Shown here: positions 34,627 through 42,559 of the stretch, one piece after another
Position numbering within the stretch: the stretch's first letter is position 1
Layout of the letters: every line of letters begins with the position of its first letter
Source of the DNA: Flavobacterium sp. KMS
Lineage (GTDB): Bacteria > Bacteroidota > Bacteroidia > Flavobacteriales > Flavobacteriaceae
Direction of reading: 5' to 3'
Assembly (NCBI RefSeq): GCF_000813005.1
Contig: NZ_JSYP01000002.1
Location: 248,001-312,000 of the forward strand
DNA: 64,000 nucleotides
Program-made: the position numbers and the translations under genes
The notes under the pieces: model-generated
Told to the model about the DNA's origin: nothing
What the model saw: the letters and a program-made list of their open reading frames with translations, nothing else
Databases searched by the model: none

Positions 34627-36855
34627 ATGAAAAGAATTACCACATTAACTTGTTTGATGATTTCGTTTTTTGCGATAGCGCAACAGCAAACAATAGATCA
34701 GAAAGTAGATGCGTTGTTAAAAAAAATGACGCTTGAGGAAAAAATAGGACAGCTTAACCAGTATACAGGTAACAATGCTGCAACAGGACCTATTACAATA
34801 AACCCAAACAAACAAGCCGAAATTAAAGATGGTTTAGTGGGGTCAATGCTTAATGTAGTTGGAACAAAATACACCCGACAATATCAGGAATTGGCAATGC
34901 AATCACGTCTTAAAATACCATTGTTATATGGTCAGGATGTAATACATGGTTTCAAAACCACATTCCCGATTCCGTTAGGAGAAGCAGCAAGTTGGGATTT
35001 GGCAGCGATAGAACTTTCGGCTAGAGTTGCTGCGACCGAAGCTGCTGCAAGCGGAATTCATTGGACATTTGCCCCAATGGTAGATATTGGTCGTGATCCG
35101 CGTTGGGGGCGTGTAATGGAAGGAGCAGGAGAAGATACCTATTTAGGTTCAAGAATAGCTTATGCCAGAGTAAAAGGATTTCAAGGAGATAAACTAGGAA
35201 ATCTAAATTCAGTAATGGCATGCGTAAAACATTTTGCTGCTTATGGAGCTGCAATTGGAGGTAGAGATTATAACTCAGTAGATATGAGCGAAAGAATGTT
35301 GTGGGAAACCTATTTGCCACCTTTCAAAGCCGCGCTAGATGCTGGAGCAGCTACATTTATGAATTCATTTAATGATATTAACGGAATTCCAGCAACCGGA
35401 AATGCGTATTTACAAAGAGATATTTTAAAAGGAAAATGGAACTTTCAAGGATTTGTAGTTTCAGATTGGGGATCAATAGGAGAAATGGTAGCACATGGCT
35501 ATTCTAAAGATCTTAAAGAAGCTGCACTAGCTGCAATTACTGCTGGTAGCGATATGGATATGGAAAGTAATGGATACAGATATAACTTGGCAGCATTGAT
35601 AAAAGAAAACAAAGTTTCGATAGACTTAGTTGATGATGCAGTAAAAAGAATTTTGCGCAAAAAATTTGAATTAGGATTATTTGAAGATCCATACAAATAC
35701 TCTAATCCAGATAGAGAGAAACAAGAATTGAATAATCCAGAGCATCGTAAAGCAGCTCGTGAAGTTGCAGCAAAAAGTATCGTTTTATTAAAGAATGATA
35801 ATGCGACATTACCGCTTTCTAAAAGCACAAAAACAATTGCGTTTATAGGGCCAATGGTAAAAGAGTATAAAGCTAATATGGGTTTCTGGGCGGTTGAATT
35901 ACCAGAAGTAGATTATAACAAATGGGTAGTTTCTCAATGGGATGGATTACAAAATAAAGTAGGGAAGAATACCAAATTATTATATGCCAAAGGTTGTGAA
36001 GTAGAAGGTGATAACAAAGATGGTTTTGCAGAGGCAATCGCAACAGCAAAACAAGCCGATGTAGTAATCTTAAGTATTGGAGAAAGACATGATATGAGCG
36101 GAGAAGCCAAAAGCCGAAGCAATATTAATTTACCAGGAGTTCAGGAAGAATTAGTAAAAGCGATTCAGGCAACAGGAAAACCAGTTGTAGTTTTAGTTAA
36201 TGCCGGAAGACCACTTGTTTTTAATTGGACTGCCGATAATGTACCAGCTATTCTTTATACATGGTGGTTAGGTAGCGAAGCAGGAAATGCTATTGCAGAT
36301 GTTTTATTTGGAGATTATAATCCGTCAGGAAAATTGCCAATGACATTCCCAAGAGAAGTGGGGCAAATTCCTATTTACTACAACCATTATAGTACAGGAA
36401 GACCAGCACAAGATGATAATGCAAAAGGATATGTTTCTGCTTATACAGATTTAAAAAGCAGCCCTAAATTCCCTTTTGGATTCGGATTAAGTTATACTAA
36501 ATTCGATTATTCCGATTTAAAATTATCTACAACTAAAATGAAAAGCAATGAGAAAATTCAAGTTTCTTTTCAGTTAAAAAATGTTGGAAAAGTAGCAGGA
36601 GAAGAAGTGGTACAATTGTATTTAAAAGATAAATTTGGATCAGTTGTAAGACCAGTTTTAGAACTTAGAGATTTTCAGAAAGTGAAATTAAATGCAGGAG
36701 AAACTAAAACGATTCAGTTTACAATAGATAATGAAAAATTATCTTTTTATAATGACAAGATAGAGTGGGGTTCAGAACCAGGCGATTTTGAATTGATGAT
36801 TGGATCATCTTCGGCAGATATTCGTGTAAAATCTGATTTTGAATTAGTGAAATAG
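34627..36855 (+). CDS. bglX: GH3 beta-glucosidase (BglX-like)
   Basis: Periplasmic exo-beta-glucosidase that releases glucose from oligosaccharide ends. The signal peptide ends around AIAQ. The GH3 N-terminal TIM barrel includes KHFAAYGAAIGGRDYNSVDM. The nucleophile is Asp280 in FVVSDWGS. A C-terminal alpha/beta domain (about 390-600) and a fibronectin-III-like tail (about 650-740) follow. Length 742 matches BglX types. As the last PUL gene it would complete degradation of imported beta-glucan fragments. It ends in a strong terminator. Confidence 0.93.
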   Translation: MKRITTLTCLMISFFAIAQQQTIDQKVDALLKKMTLEEKIGQLNQYTGNNAATGPITINPNKQAEIKDGLVGSMLNVVGTKYTRQYQELAMQSRLKIPLLYGQDVIHGFKTTFPIPLGEAASWDLAAIELSARVAATEAAASGIHWTFAPMVDIGRDPRWGRVMEGAGEDTYLGSRIAYARVKGFQGDKLGNLNSVMACVKHFAAYGAAIGGRDYNSVDMSERMLWETYLPPFKAALDAGAATFMNSFNDINGIPATGNAYLQRDILKGKWNFQGFVVSDWGSIGEMVAHGYSKDLKEAALAAITAGSDMDMESNGYRYNLAALIKENKVSIDLVDDAVKRILRKKFELGLFEDPYKYSNPDREKQELNNPEHRKAAREVAAKSIVLLKNDNATLPLSKSTKTIAFIGPMVKEYKANMGFWAVELPEVDYNKWVVSQWDGLQNKVGKNTKLLYAKGCEVEGDNKDGFAEAIATAKQADVVILSIGERHDMSGEAKSRSNINLPGVQEELVKAIQATGKPVVVLVNAGRPLVFNWTADNVPAILYTWWLGSEAGNAIADVLFGDYNPSGKLPMTFPREVGQIPIYYNHYSTGRPAQDDNAKGYVSAYTDLKSSPKFPFGFGLSYTKFDYSDLKLSTTKMKSNEKIQVSFQLKNVGKVAGEEVVQLYLKDKFGSVVRPVLELRDFQKVKLNAGETKTIQFTIDNEKLSFYNDKIEWGSEPGDFELMIGSSSADIRVKSDFELVK

Positions 36856-36876
36856 TGACAACAATTTTAAAACAAT

Positions 36877-36912
36877 AAAAAACGGGCAAAATATATATTT
36901 TGCCCGTTTTTT
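36877..36912. terminator. Bidirectional terminator at the PUL end
   Basis: A perfect 36-base palindrome with arms AAAAAACGGGCAAAATAT and its complement, flanked by T-runs on both strands. It lies between the GH3 stop and the converging small gene, overlapping the latter's stop codon. Confidence 0.9.
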
Positions 36913-37166
36913 TATTTTAAAGTATTCATAAAATCCATAACTCCAATTCCTTTATAGGATTCATTTATGGCTTGTTCATATGCATCTTTTTTTGCTTTTT
37001 TGTCCTTTGAGTCAACATTACTCAAAAGTTGATCGGAAATTTTTTCCTGCTTAATGCTATATTTTAACGATTCTTCTAAAAGGTCGTTTTTTGATACTAA
37101 TCCGAAAGAAGAACATATTTTTCTAATAAGCTTCTTGTTCAGTTTTTCTAGAGTTGGGATGCTCAT
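36912..37166 (-). CDS. Small hypothetical protein (84 aa)
   Basis: Not recognised. Highly charged, Lys-rich, soluble helical protein with no signal or membrane segment. The N-terminus MSIPTLEKLNKKLIRKICSS could form an amphipathic helix. It ends exactly at the PUL terminator. Coding potential is supported by an ATG start and codon usage like its neighbours. Function unknown. Confidence 0.55.
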   Translation of the reverse strand: MSIPTLEKLNKKLIRKICSSFGLVSKNDLLEESLKYSIKQEKISDQLLSNVDSKDKKAKKDAYEQAINESYKGIGVMDFMNTLK

Positions 37167-37537
37167 AATACAATTAGTTATGTTTTCAATTAATTATATG
37201 ACTGCCTTTTTATTTTTTTGTTACAGAACAGTAATTTTTTTAACTGGACATTAATGCCTTATAATTAGCTTATTAATTGTTTTTTTGAAGAAAAATAACA
37301 AGCGAAGCATTAAATGTGTTATTATGACGCAATGTACTTATTTTTTTTAAGTCGTTTTATATTTGATTGTAAATTTGACATTAATTTATGATTTTTTAAA
37401 GCATAAAAAATTGGTGCTATAGCCTATTTTAATTGCAAAAACGATGTTAGAAATTAAGATTGATTTTCGTTTATTGAAAATAAGCTAAATTGCACATTTA
37501 TTTTATGTCGGATAAAATTTGAACAAATAATAAATGC
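37167..37537. other. AT-rich gap, no gene seen
   Basis: 371 bases of very AT-rich DNA between divergent genes. I see no ORF, strong hairpin or repeat. It probably holds the promoters of the small hypothetical gene and the Nudix regulator; GATAAAATTTG just before the latter resembles a -7 box with one extra base. Confidence 0.4.
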
Positions 37538-38293
37538 ATGATAAATACCACTATATATACTCATGAAGACTATCAGCCAGGACTTTCTATAGATTGTGTG
37601 ATTTTTGGATTTCATGATAATCAGCTAAAAGTTTTGCTAATTAAAACCCCGTATGAAAATAAATGGTCATTGCCCGGCGGATTTGTCCCTATAAATGAAG
37701 ATATAGATGATGCAGCAGTAAGAGTACTTAAAATCAGGACAGGAGTAGAAGGTATTTTTTTGAGACAATTTGCTACTTTTGGTAAAGTAAAAAGAAATGA
37801 CAAGCATTTTGGTAATGCAATTTTAGACCATCTAAAAATTCCCAGAGAGGCAGGAAAATGGCTTTCGCAACGATTTGTAACCGTAGGATATTATGCCTTG
37901 GTCGATTTTTTACAAACGGTTCCACAACAAAATAAAAAAGAAGAATTAATAGAATGGGTTGATCACAAAGAAGTTCCAGAATTAATCTTGGATCACAAAG
38001 AAATTCTAGATAAAGCTTTGATTACACTCCGAAATGAGTTGAATTTAATACCAGTAGGATATAATTTGTTGCCTGAAAAATTTACGATTCCGGAGCTTCA
38101 AAAATTATATGAAACGATTTTGGATAGAAAACTCGATAGAAGAAACTTTCTCCGAAAAATAACCAATATCGGAATCTTGAATAAGCTCGACGAAAAGAAA
38201 AGTAATGTAGCACACAAAGCTCCAAATTTATATATTTTTGATAAAGATAAATATGATGAGGTTCTTAAAAATGGACTAAATCAAGGTTGGTAA
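37538..38293 (+). CDS. Nudix-fold transcriptional regulator (NrtR/AraR-like)
   Basis: An N-terminal Nudix domain (about 10-145) is fused to a C-terminal winged helix (about 160-235, IPELQKLYETIL then RRNFLRKI). The GG of the Nudix box is present (LPGGFVPINEDIDDAA), but the catalytic REXXEE is replaced by VRVLKIRTG, so the domain is probably a ligand sensor rather than a hydrolase. In Bacteroidota, members of this architecture control sugar genes such as arabinose use. Its place right after the PUL makes a carbohydrate role plausible, but the target is unknown. An ATG 4 bases earlier is out of frame. Confidence 0.85.
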   Translation: MINTTIYTHEDYQPGLSIDCVIFGFHDNQLKVLLIKTPYENKWSLPGGFVPINEDIDDAAVRVLKIRTGVEGIFLRQFATFGKVKRNDKHFGNAILDHLKIPREAGKWLSQRFVTVGYYALVDFLQTVPQQNKKEELIEWVDHKEVPELILDHKEILDKALITLRNELNLIPVGYNLLPEKFTIPELQKLYETILDRKLDRRNFLRKITNIGILNKLDEKKSNVAHKAPNLYIFDKDKYDEVLKNGLNQGW

Positions 38294-38324
38294 AAATTAG
38301 AGTTTAACTTTAAAATAAGCTATC

Positions 38325-38645
38325 ATGATATCGATTGAAACATTTAGAAAGTTAGCTCTATCATTCTCAGAAGCAACCGAAGAACCACACTTTGAAAAGA
38401 CTTCTTTTAGGGTGAAGAAGAAAATATTTGCAACACTCGATGTAAATAAAAACCAAGGAGTATTGAAGTTTAATGAAATCGAACAATCTGTTTTTTGCGC
38501 TTCAAGTGAAAAATTCTTTTATCCCGTACCTAATAAATGGGGACAACAAGGCTGGACAATTGTAGATCTTGCCAAAGTTCCTGAGCCAATGCTACAAGAT
38601 GCATTGTCAGTTTCCTATAATAATGTTTTACCCAAGAAGCGTTAA
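38325..38645 (+). CDS. MmcQ/YjbR family protein
   Basis: Small (106 residues) YjbR-like fold protein, known from structures as a CyaY-like DNA-binding-type fold of unclear role. The characteristic features are ATEEPHFEKTSFRVKKKIFATLD and the tail WTIVDLAKVPEPMLQDAL. It follows the Nudix regulator by 31 bases on the same strand and may be cotranscribed. Confidence 0.85.
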   Translation: MISIETFRKLALSFSEATEEPHFEKTSFRVKKKIFATLDVNKNQGVLKFNEIEQSVFCASSEKFFYPVPNKWGQQGWTIVDLAKVPEPMLQDALSVSYNNVLPKKR

Positions 38646-38678
38646 TAACGAATTATTATATTTGCAAAAAACAGCTAT

Positions 38679-39197
38679 ATGATAGGTGCTGAAAATTGGA
38701 ATATAATTGTCGTTCCGTACAATCCTAATTGGGCGGATGAATTTAAAAAAATCGAAAGAGAATTACTCGTTGTTTTAAAAGATGAGGTATTATCAATTGA
38801 ACATGTAGGTAGTACATCTGTAGAAGGTTTACACGCAAAACCGATTATAGATATAGATATTGTAATCGAAAACGATAGGTTTCTGATTGTAAAACAGAAA
38901 CTAAAAGAGATAGGTTATGAACATGTAGGTAATTTAGGTATTGATGGCCGAGATGCCTTTAGCTATAAAAATAAGGAACACCTTATGGAGCATCATTTAT
39001 ATGTATGCAACAAAGAGTCGAGTGAGTTAAAACGCCATGTCACTTTTCGAAATTACCTACGCACACATGCAGACGAAAGGGACAGATATAGCCAGATAAA
39101 AATAGAAATGGCCGAAAAATTCCCTCACGATATAGATAATTATCTTTTAGGAAAAGAATCAGTAATATTAGATATCTACAAAAAATGTGGGTTATAA
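38679..39197 (+). CDS. GrpB/UPF0157 nucleotidyltransferase-like protein
   Basis: GrpB-family protein (172 residues) with a nucleotidyltransferase-like fold. Signature stretches are VVPYNPNWADEFKKIE, SIEHVGSTSVEGLHAKPIIDIDI (the HxGST and paired Asp) and LYVCNKESSELKRHVTFRNYL. Its activity is not established in general. A TATATTTG box (38657-38664) lies just ahead and could give it a separate start. Confidence 0.85.
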   Translation: MIGAENWNIIVVPYNPNWADEFKKIERELLVVLKDEVLSIEHVGSTSVEGLHAKPIIDIDIVIENDRFLIVKQKLKEIGYEHVGNLGIDGRDAFSYKNKEHLMEHHLYVCNKESSELKRHVTFRNYLRTHADERDRYSQIKIEMAEKFPHDIDNYLLGKESVILDIYKKCGL

Positions 39198-39292
39198 TTT
39201 AGTATTATGAGATTAAGAATTTATGCTTAATACAAAACCCAATCCTCGATTCACATACTTAATGAATCTTAATCTTTTAATGGTTTAAAAAA

Positions 39293-39901
39293 TTACTCGA
39301 CTATAGTTCTAAAAGTCAGGTTTACTCTAGGTTTAGATATTGTTTTAGTTTGAGGTAATCGGTGCAACCAATGGGTTTGTGTAGTATCTTTCATGACCAA
39401 TAAACTACCATGTTCTAAGATTAAAGAAACGGTTTCTTTAGTTTCTTTATGTTTAAAGGCAAACTTTCGTTCCGCACCAAAACTTACCGAAGCAATAGCA
39501 CCATTCTTTTTCAAATCTTTTTCGGCATCGCTGTGCCACGCCATTCCTTCGTCGCCAGAATGATATAAATTAAGCAAACAGGAATTAAAGGTTTCTCCGG
39601 TTTTTTCTTCGATAACCTTTTTTAATTCTAATAATTCTTTAGTCCACGGAAGTGCCTTTTTTGTAGTGTTAGAATAAGTGTATTCAAAAGGAGAATCGCC
39701 ATACCAAGCCACTTTACGTTTTGTAATTATTAATTTCCCAAAGATAATTGCTTCGTCATTTCTCCATTCGATAGTATTGAGTAATATATCTCGATAATGA
39801 TTTGAATTTTCTCTGGAAAATAGTTTACCATAATAATTTACAGTTCCGTCTTTAGGTAATAAATTGGTCGTTTCGTCTATTTCGGGATTAAATAAGTCCA
39901 T
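39293..39901 (-). CDS. alkB: AlkB-like 2-oxoglutarate/Fe(II) DNA demethylase
   Basis: Repairs 1-methyladenine and 3-methylcytosine by oxidative demethylation. The iron ligands His123 and Asp125 (MAWHSDAEKDL) and His180 (WLHRLPQT) are present, with the 2OG-binding arginines in PRVNLTFR (Arg192, Arg198). At 202 residues it resembles the ALKBH2-type compact proteins. The gene's start overlaps the stop of the upstream Ada zinc-domain gene by 14 bases, so the two are translationally coupled. Part of an adaptive-response cluster. Confidence 0.92.
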   Translation of the reverse strand: MDLFNPEIDETTNLLPKDGTVNYYGKLFSRENSNHYRDILLNTIEWRNDEAIIFGKLIITKRKVAWYGDSPFEYTYSNTTKKALPWTKELLELKKVIEEKTGETFNSCLLNLYHSGDEGMAWHSDAEKDLKKNGAIASVSFGAERKFAFKHKETKETVSLILEHGSLLVMKDTTQTHWLHRLPQTKTISKPRVNLTFRTIVE

Positions 39902-40133
39902 CTTTCCAGTTTTTATATTCAGCTTTCATACAATGTCCACAGGGTCTAAAGCTATTTTGTTTAGCTTCATTTTCGGATAAAAAGAAAACCCGATTTTCAT
40001 GTTTCATTCTTTTACCAGAAGAACATTTTAAAGTTCCGTAAATTTTTAGCTTTCGGTTTCCACCAAAGCAAATTTCTGCATTTTTAATTTTATTCCGAAG
40101 ATTTAAATCTGAAATTTCAATATGATAAATCAT
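39888..40133 (-). CDS. Stand-alone Ada zinc-binding (methylphosphotriester) domain
   Basis: An 81-residue protein matching the N-terminal domain of Ada: Cys37 in GTLKC, and Cys65/Cys68 in FRPCGHC. The position of the second zinc cysteine of E. coli Ada is Lys41 here, so only three of the four canonical cysteines remain; Cys22 might substitute. Cys37 corresponds to the methyl-accepting cysteine. The rest of Ada is encoded separately at 41430-42296. Coupled to alkB by overlap. Whether it still acts as a methyl sensor is unproven. Confidence 0.8.
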   Translation of the reverse strand: MIYHIEISDLNLRNKIKNAEICFGGNRKLKIYGTLKCSSGKRMKHENRVFFLSENEAKQNSFRPCGHCMKAEYKNWKDGLI

Positions 40134-40154
40134 TTCTTTTATACGTTTGTTTTA
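40134..40154. other. Short spacer before repeat element
   Basis: The start region of the Ada zinc-domain gene abuts the MITE-like element at 40155; nothing else is seen in these bases. Confidence 0.4.
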
Positions 40155-40391
40155 CTGTAGAGACGCACCATAGTGCGTCTAGGCAAAGATTACCCTATTT
40201 TTTGCCACAGATTAAAAGGATCAGAATGATTTATAAATCTGCCATATCTGCTAAATCTGCGTGAAAAAAATTATGTATTATATTTTACCGCAATTTTTAT
40301 CCTGTAGAGACGCACCACAGTGCGTCTACACGAAGATTGTCCTTATAGATTAATTACGTGATGTTAGACGCACAGCGGTGCGTCTCTACAG
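40155..40391. repeat. MITE-like element copy 1 (237 bp)
   Basis: Perfect 15-base terminal inverted repeats, CTGTAGAGACGCACC (40155-40169) and GGTGCGTCTCTACAG (40377-40391). Each forms part of a GACGCAC/GTGCGTC hairpin, and a third such hairpin lies inside (40308-40327). The inner spacer (TTGCCACAGATTAAAAGG, then CTGCCATATCTGCTAAATCT and TTATGTATTATATTTTACC) is repeated almost base for base in copy 2. There is no coding capacity and no obvious target duplication. Confidence 0.75.
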
Positions 40392-40427
40392 ATATACTGT
40401 GCATTGAAACCTCTGCACCTCTGCACC

Positions 40428-41171
40428 TTAATTTAACGCATCATGAAAAATAATCCCCAGCGTATGTCGCTCGCCAGAATGAATCTCACTAACACCATGT
40501 TTCATATTAACACGGTAATAACCTTTAGAACCTTTTACGGGTCTGAAATTGGTGGTAAAAACTAGAATATCACCTTTTTTTGGTTTCAGAACTATGGCTT
40601 TCGATTGTGCTCTGGGAGTCTGTTGTGTTAATACAAATTCGCCACCAGTAAAATCTTCATCGGGTTCGTTTAGAAAAAGTACAATCTGAATCGGAAAATA
40701 AACATCGCCATATAAATCTTGATGTAAAGTATTAAAACCGCTTTTGCCATATTTTAAAATTAAAACAGTTGCTTTTAATTGATTATTGGCGTGACATTGT
40801 TCGAGTAATTTCTCGTGCGTTTCTGGAAAAATAGTATTGATATTTAATACTTTCATCCATGCATTTGCAATTGGAGCAAGTTTAGGATAAATAGCTGTTC
40901 GAATTGTTTGGATTAAATCTGGCAATGGATAATTAAAATATTTGTATTCGCCTAAACCAAATCGATAACGTTCCATAACGACCGTTTTTCGGTATAAATT
41001 GGGATTTGAATAATCGAATTTCAAATCTTCACATTGATCGTTATTAAGCACATTAGGAATTATTGCATATCCATTTTCGTGCATAGATTTGGTGATGCTT
41101 TCCCAATTAAGAGAAGCAATTTTTGATTGTATATTTTGCATGGTAATTTTAGATGTTATTGAATTTATCAT
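40428..41171 (-). CDS. 2OG-Fe(II) oxygenase (COG3826-like)
   Basis: Second oxygenase of the repair cluster, distinct from AlkB. The iron/2OG features are LHQDLYG (HxD), VNMKHGVSEIHSGERH with the distal histidine, and a conserved arginine before it. Similar proteins are found beside Ada/AlkB genes in other Bacteroidota (from memory). The start at 41171 is an ATG; the ATG at 41141 (MQNIQSKIASLNW) is also plausible and fits the family start better. The gene is bracketed by two MITE-like elements. Substrate unknown. Confidence 0.8.
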   Translation of the reverse strand: MINSITSKITMQNIQSKIASLNWESITKSMHENGYAIIPNVLNNDQCEDLKFDYSNPNLYRKTVVMERYRFGLGEYKYFNYPLPDLIQTIRTAIYPKLAPIANAWMKVLNINTIFPETHEKLLEQCHANNQLKATVLILKYGKSGFNTLHQDLYGDVYFPIQIVLFLNEPDEDFTGGEFVLTQQTPRAQSKAIVLKPKKGDILVFTTNFRPVKGSKGYYRVNMKHGVSEIHSGERHTLGIIFHDALN

Positions 41172-41196
41172 GAAGAATCATTCACATACAGTTTGT

Positions 41197-41435
41197 CTGT
41201 AGAGATGCACCGTAATGCATCTACGCAAAGAGTACTATATTTTTTGCCACAGATTAAAAGATTAAAATGATTTAAAATCTGCCATATCTGCTAAATCTGC
41301 GTGAAAAAAATTATGTATTATATTTTACCACAATTTCATTCTGTAGAGACGCACCGCAGTGCGTCTACGCAAAGATTGTCGACATAGAAATATGGAAATA
41401 CATGACGTTAGACGTACTACGGTGCGTCTCTACAG
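41197..41435. repeat. MITE-like element copy 2 (239 bp)
   Basis: Same structure and orientation as copy 1. The left end, CTGTAGAGATGCACC (41197-41211), has one change, and the right end GGTGCGTCTCTACAG (41421-41435) is perfect. Internal hairpins lie at 41203-41222, 41347-41366 and 41410-41429. The right end runs into the ada coding sequence and supplies its stop codon. Confidence 0.75.
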
Positions 41436-42296
41436 ATGTACGTTGTGTAGTGCAGGATTTACCTGTACGCCTTCCCAACCGATAATGGCTGTTTTTCGGG
41501 TATTTCCCCACATATATCCGCCAAAAGTTCCAGATGCTTGAATTACACGATGACAAGGAATAAGAAAAGCTACAGGATTACTGCCAATCGCGGTTCCTAC
41601 TGCACGCGAAGCATTAGGTTTTTCTATTTGTTGTGCGATAGAACCGTAGGTGGAGAGTTGTCCCATGGGGATTTTGAGTAAGGTTTCCCAGACTTTTAAT
41701 TGGAAATCAGTTCCTTTTAAATGCAGTTTTATTTCGGATAATTTACTCCAGTCATTCTGAAAAATAAATAGTGCATTTTGTTGTACCAAATCTAGTTTTC
41801 GGGAGAATGTTGCATTTGGGAATTTGTGTTGTAAATTTTCAAAACCAGTTTCTTCATTTTCGGCGAAAGCCATAAAACAAACGCCTTTACTAGTCGAAGC
41901 AACAATAATATTCCCAAACGGACTTTCGGCAAAACTGAAATTGATTTCTAGGTTTTTACCTCCGTTTTTATATTCGGCTGGCGTCATTCCTTCGATGTTT
42001 ACAAATAAGTCATGAAGGCGACTTGTACCCGAAAGACCAGTATCGAAAGCGGCATCAGATAAAGTTGCCTGATTGTTTTCTTTGAGGATTTTTTTTGCGT
42101 GTTCGACACTAATATATTGCAAGAATTTCTTCGGACTTGTTCCTGCCCATTCGGTAAATAAACGCTGAAAGTGAAACGGACTTAAATGCACTTTTTCGGC
42201 AACCTCATCTAAGTTGGGTTGCTCCTTAAAGTTAGCTTTGATATAATCTATTGCATCGGCAATGCGATTATAATTAATGTTTTCCTGTGTATTCAT
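41430..42296 (-). CDS. ada: Ada-like regulator/O6-methylguanine-DNA methyltransferase without N-terminal zinc domain
   Basis: Bifunctional protein. An AraC-type DNA-binding domain (about residues 1-105, HLSPFHFQRLFTEWAG) is followed by a methyltransferase domain that removes alkyl groups from O6-alkylguanine. The acceptor cysteine is in IPCHRV near the end, and GTAIGSNPV precedes it. The ATG at 42296 is chosen over a TTG three codons earlier. The zinc domain normally at the N-terminus is a separate gene (39888-40133). The stop codon TAG lies in the end of a MITE-like repeat, so the C-terminus may have been altered by its insertion. Confidence 0.88.
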   Translation of the reverse strand: MNTQENINYNRIADAIDYIKANFKEQPNLDEVAEKVHLSPFHFQRLFTEWAGTSPKKFLQYISVEHAKKILKENNQATLSDAAFDTGLSGTSRLHDLFVNIEGMTPAEYKNGGKNLEINFSFAESPFGNIIVASTSKGVCFMAFAENEETGFENLQHKFPNATFSRKLDLVQQNALFIFQNDWSKLSEIKLHLKGTDFQLKVWETLLKIPMGQLSTYGSIAQQIEKPNASRAVGTAIGSNPVAFLIPCHRVIQASGTFGGYMWGNTRKTAIIGWEGVQVNPALHNVHL

Positions 42297-42360
42297 TTCG
42301 TTCAATTTTATAATACAAATATCGACAGGATTCTTCGGTCATAAAATCCGAAACTTGCTG

Positions 42361-42540
42361 TTTTTTTACCGCAAAGTGCGCTAAGATTTACGCAAAGCAC
42401 GCTATGTTTTTTGCTCGCAAAGTCGCAGAGACGCAAAGTTTTCTGCAATATTGTCACCCTGAGCGAAGTCGAAGGGCGTAAAGTACGTCGACAAAGATTG
42501 ATTTAAAAATTTGTGTCTCTGCACCTTTGAGAGAGATTTA
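42361..42540. repeat. Cluster of degenerate intergenic repeats
   Basis: Contains CGCAAAGTGCGC, CGCAAAGCACGCT and CGCAGAGACGCAAAG words, and a hairpin-like CACCCTGAGCGAAGTCGAAGGGCG (42457-42479). These recall common Flavobacterium intergenic repeats. No ORF is supported between 42297 and 42559. Confidence 0.5.
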
Positions 42541-42559
42541 CTCCGTTAGACTTTTAGTG

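Noticed and set aside
16934..36855. Laminarin or starch PUL
   Set aside because: No GH16, GH17 or GH13 gene is present; four GH30 genes and a GH3 fit a beta-1,6-linked glucan better.
37167..37537. Structured RNA in the AT-rich gap
   Set aside because: No stable hairpin or conserved motif was seen.
38325..39197. Toxin-antitoxin pair (YjbR with GrpB)
   Set aside because: Neither is a known toxin or antitoxin and each has a family of its own.
40155..40391. Possible CRISPR array in the repeated hairpins
   Set aside because: Three hairpins with unequal spacing and nearly the same spacer in both units; there is no regular repeat-spacer pattern and no cas genes.
41359..41556. Small ORFs on both strands over the MITE-like element
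   Set aside because: They fall in the repeat hairpins and the ada 3' end, have no signal or family, and use an unlikely reading frame.
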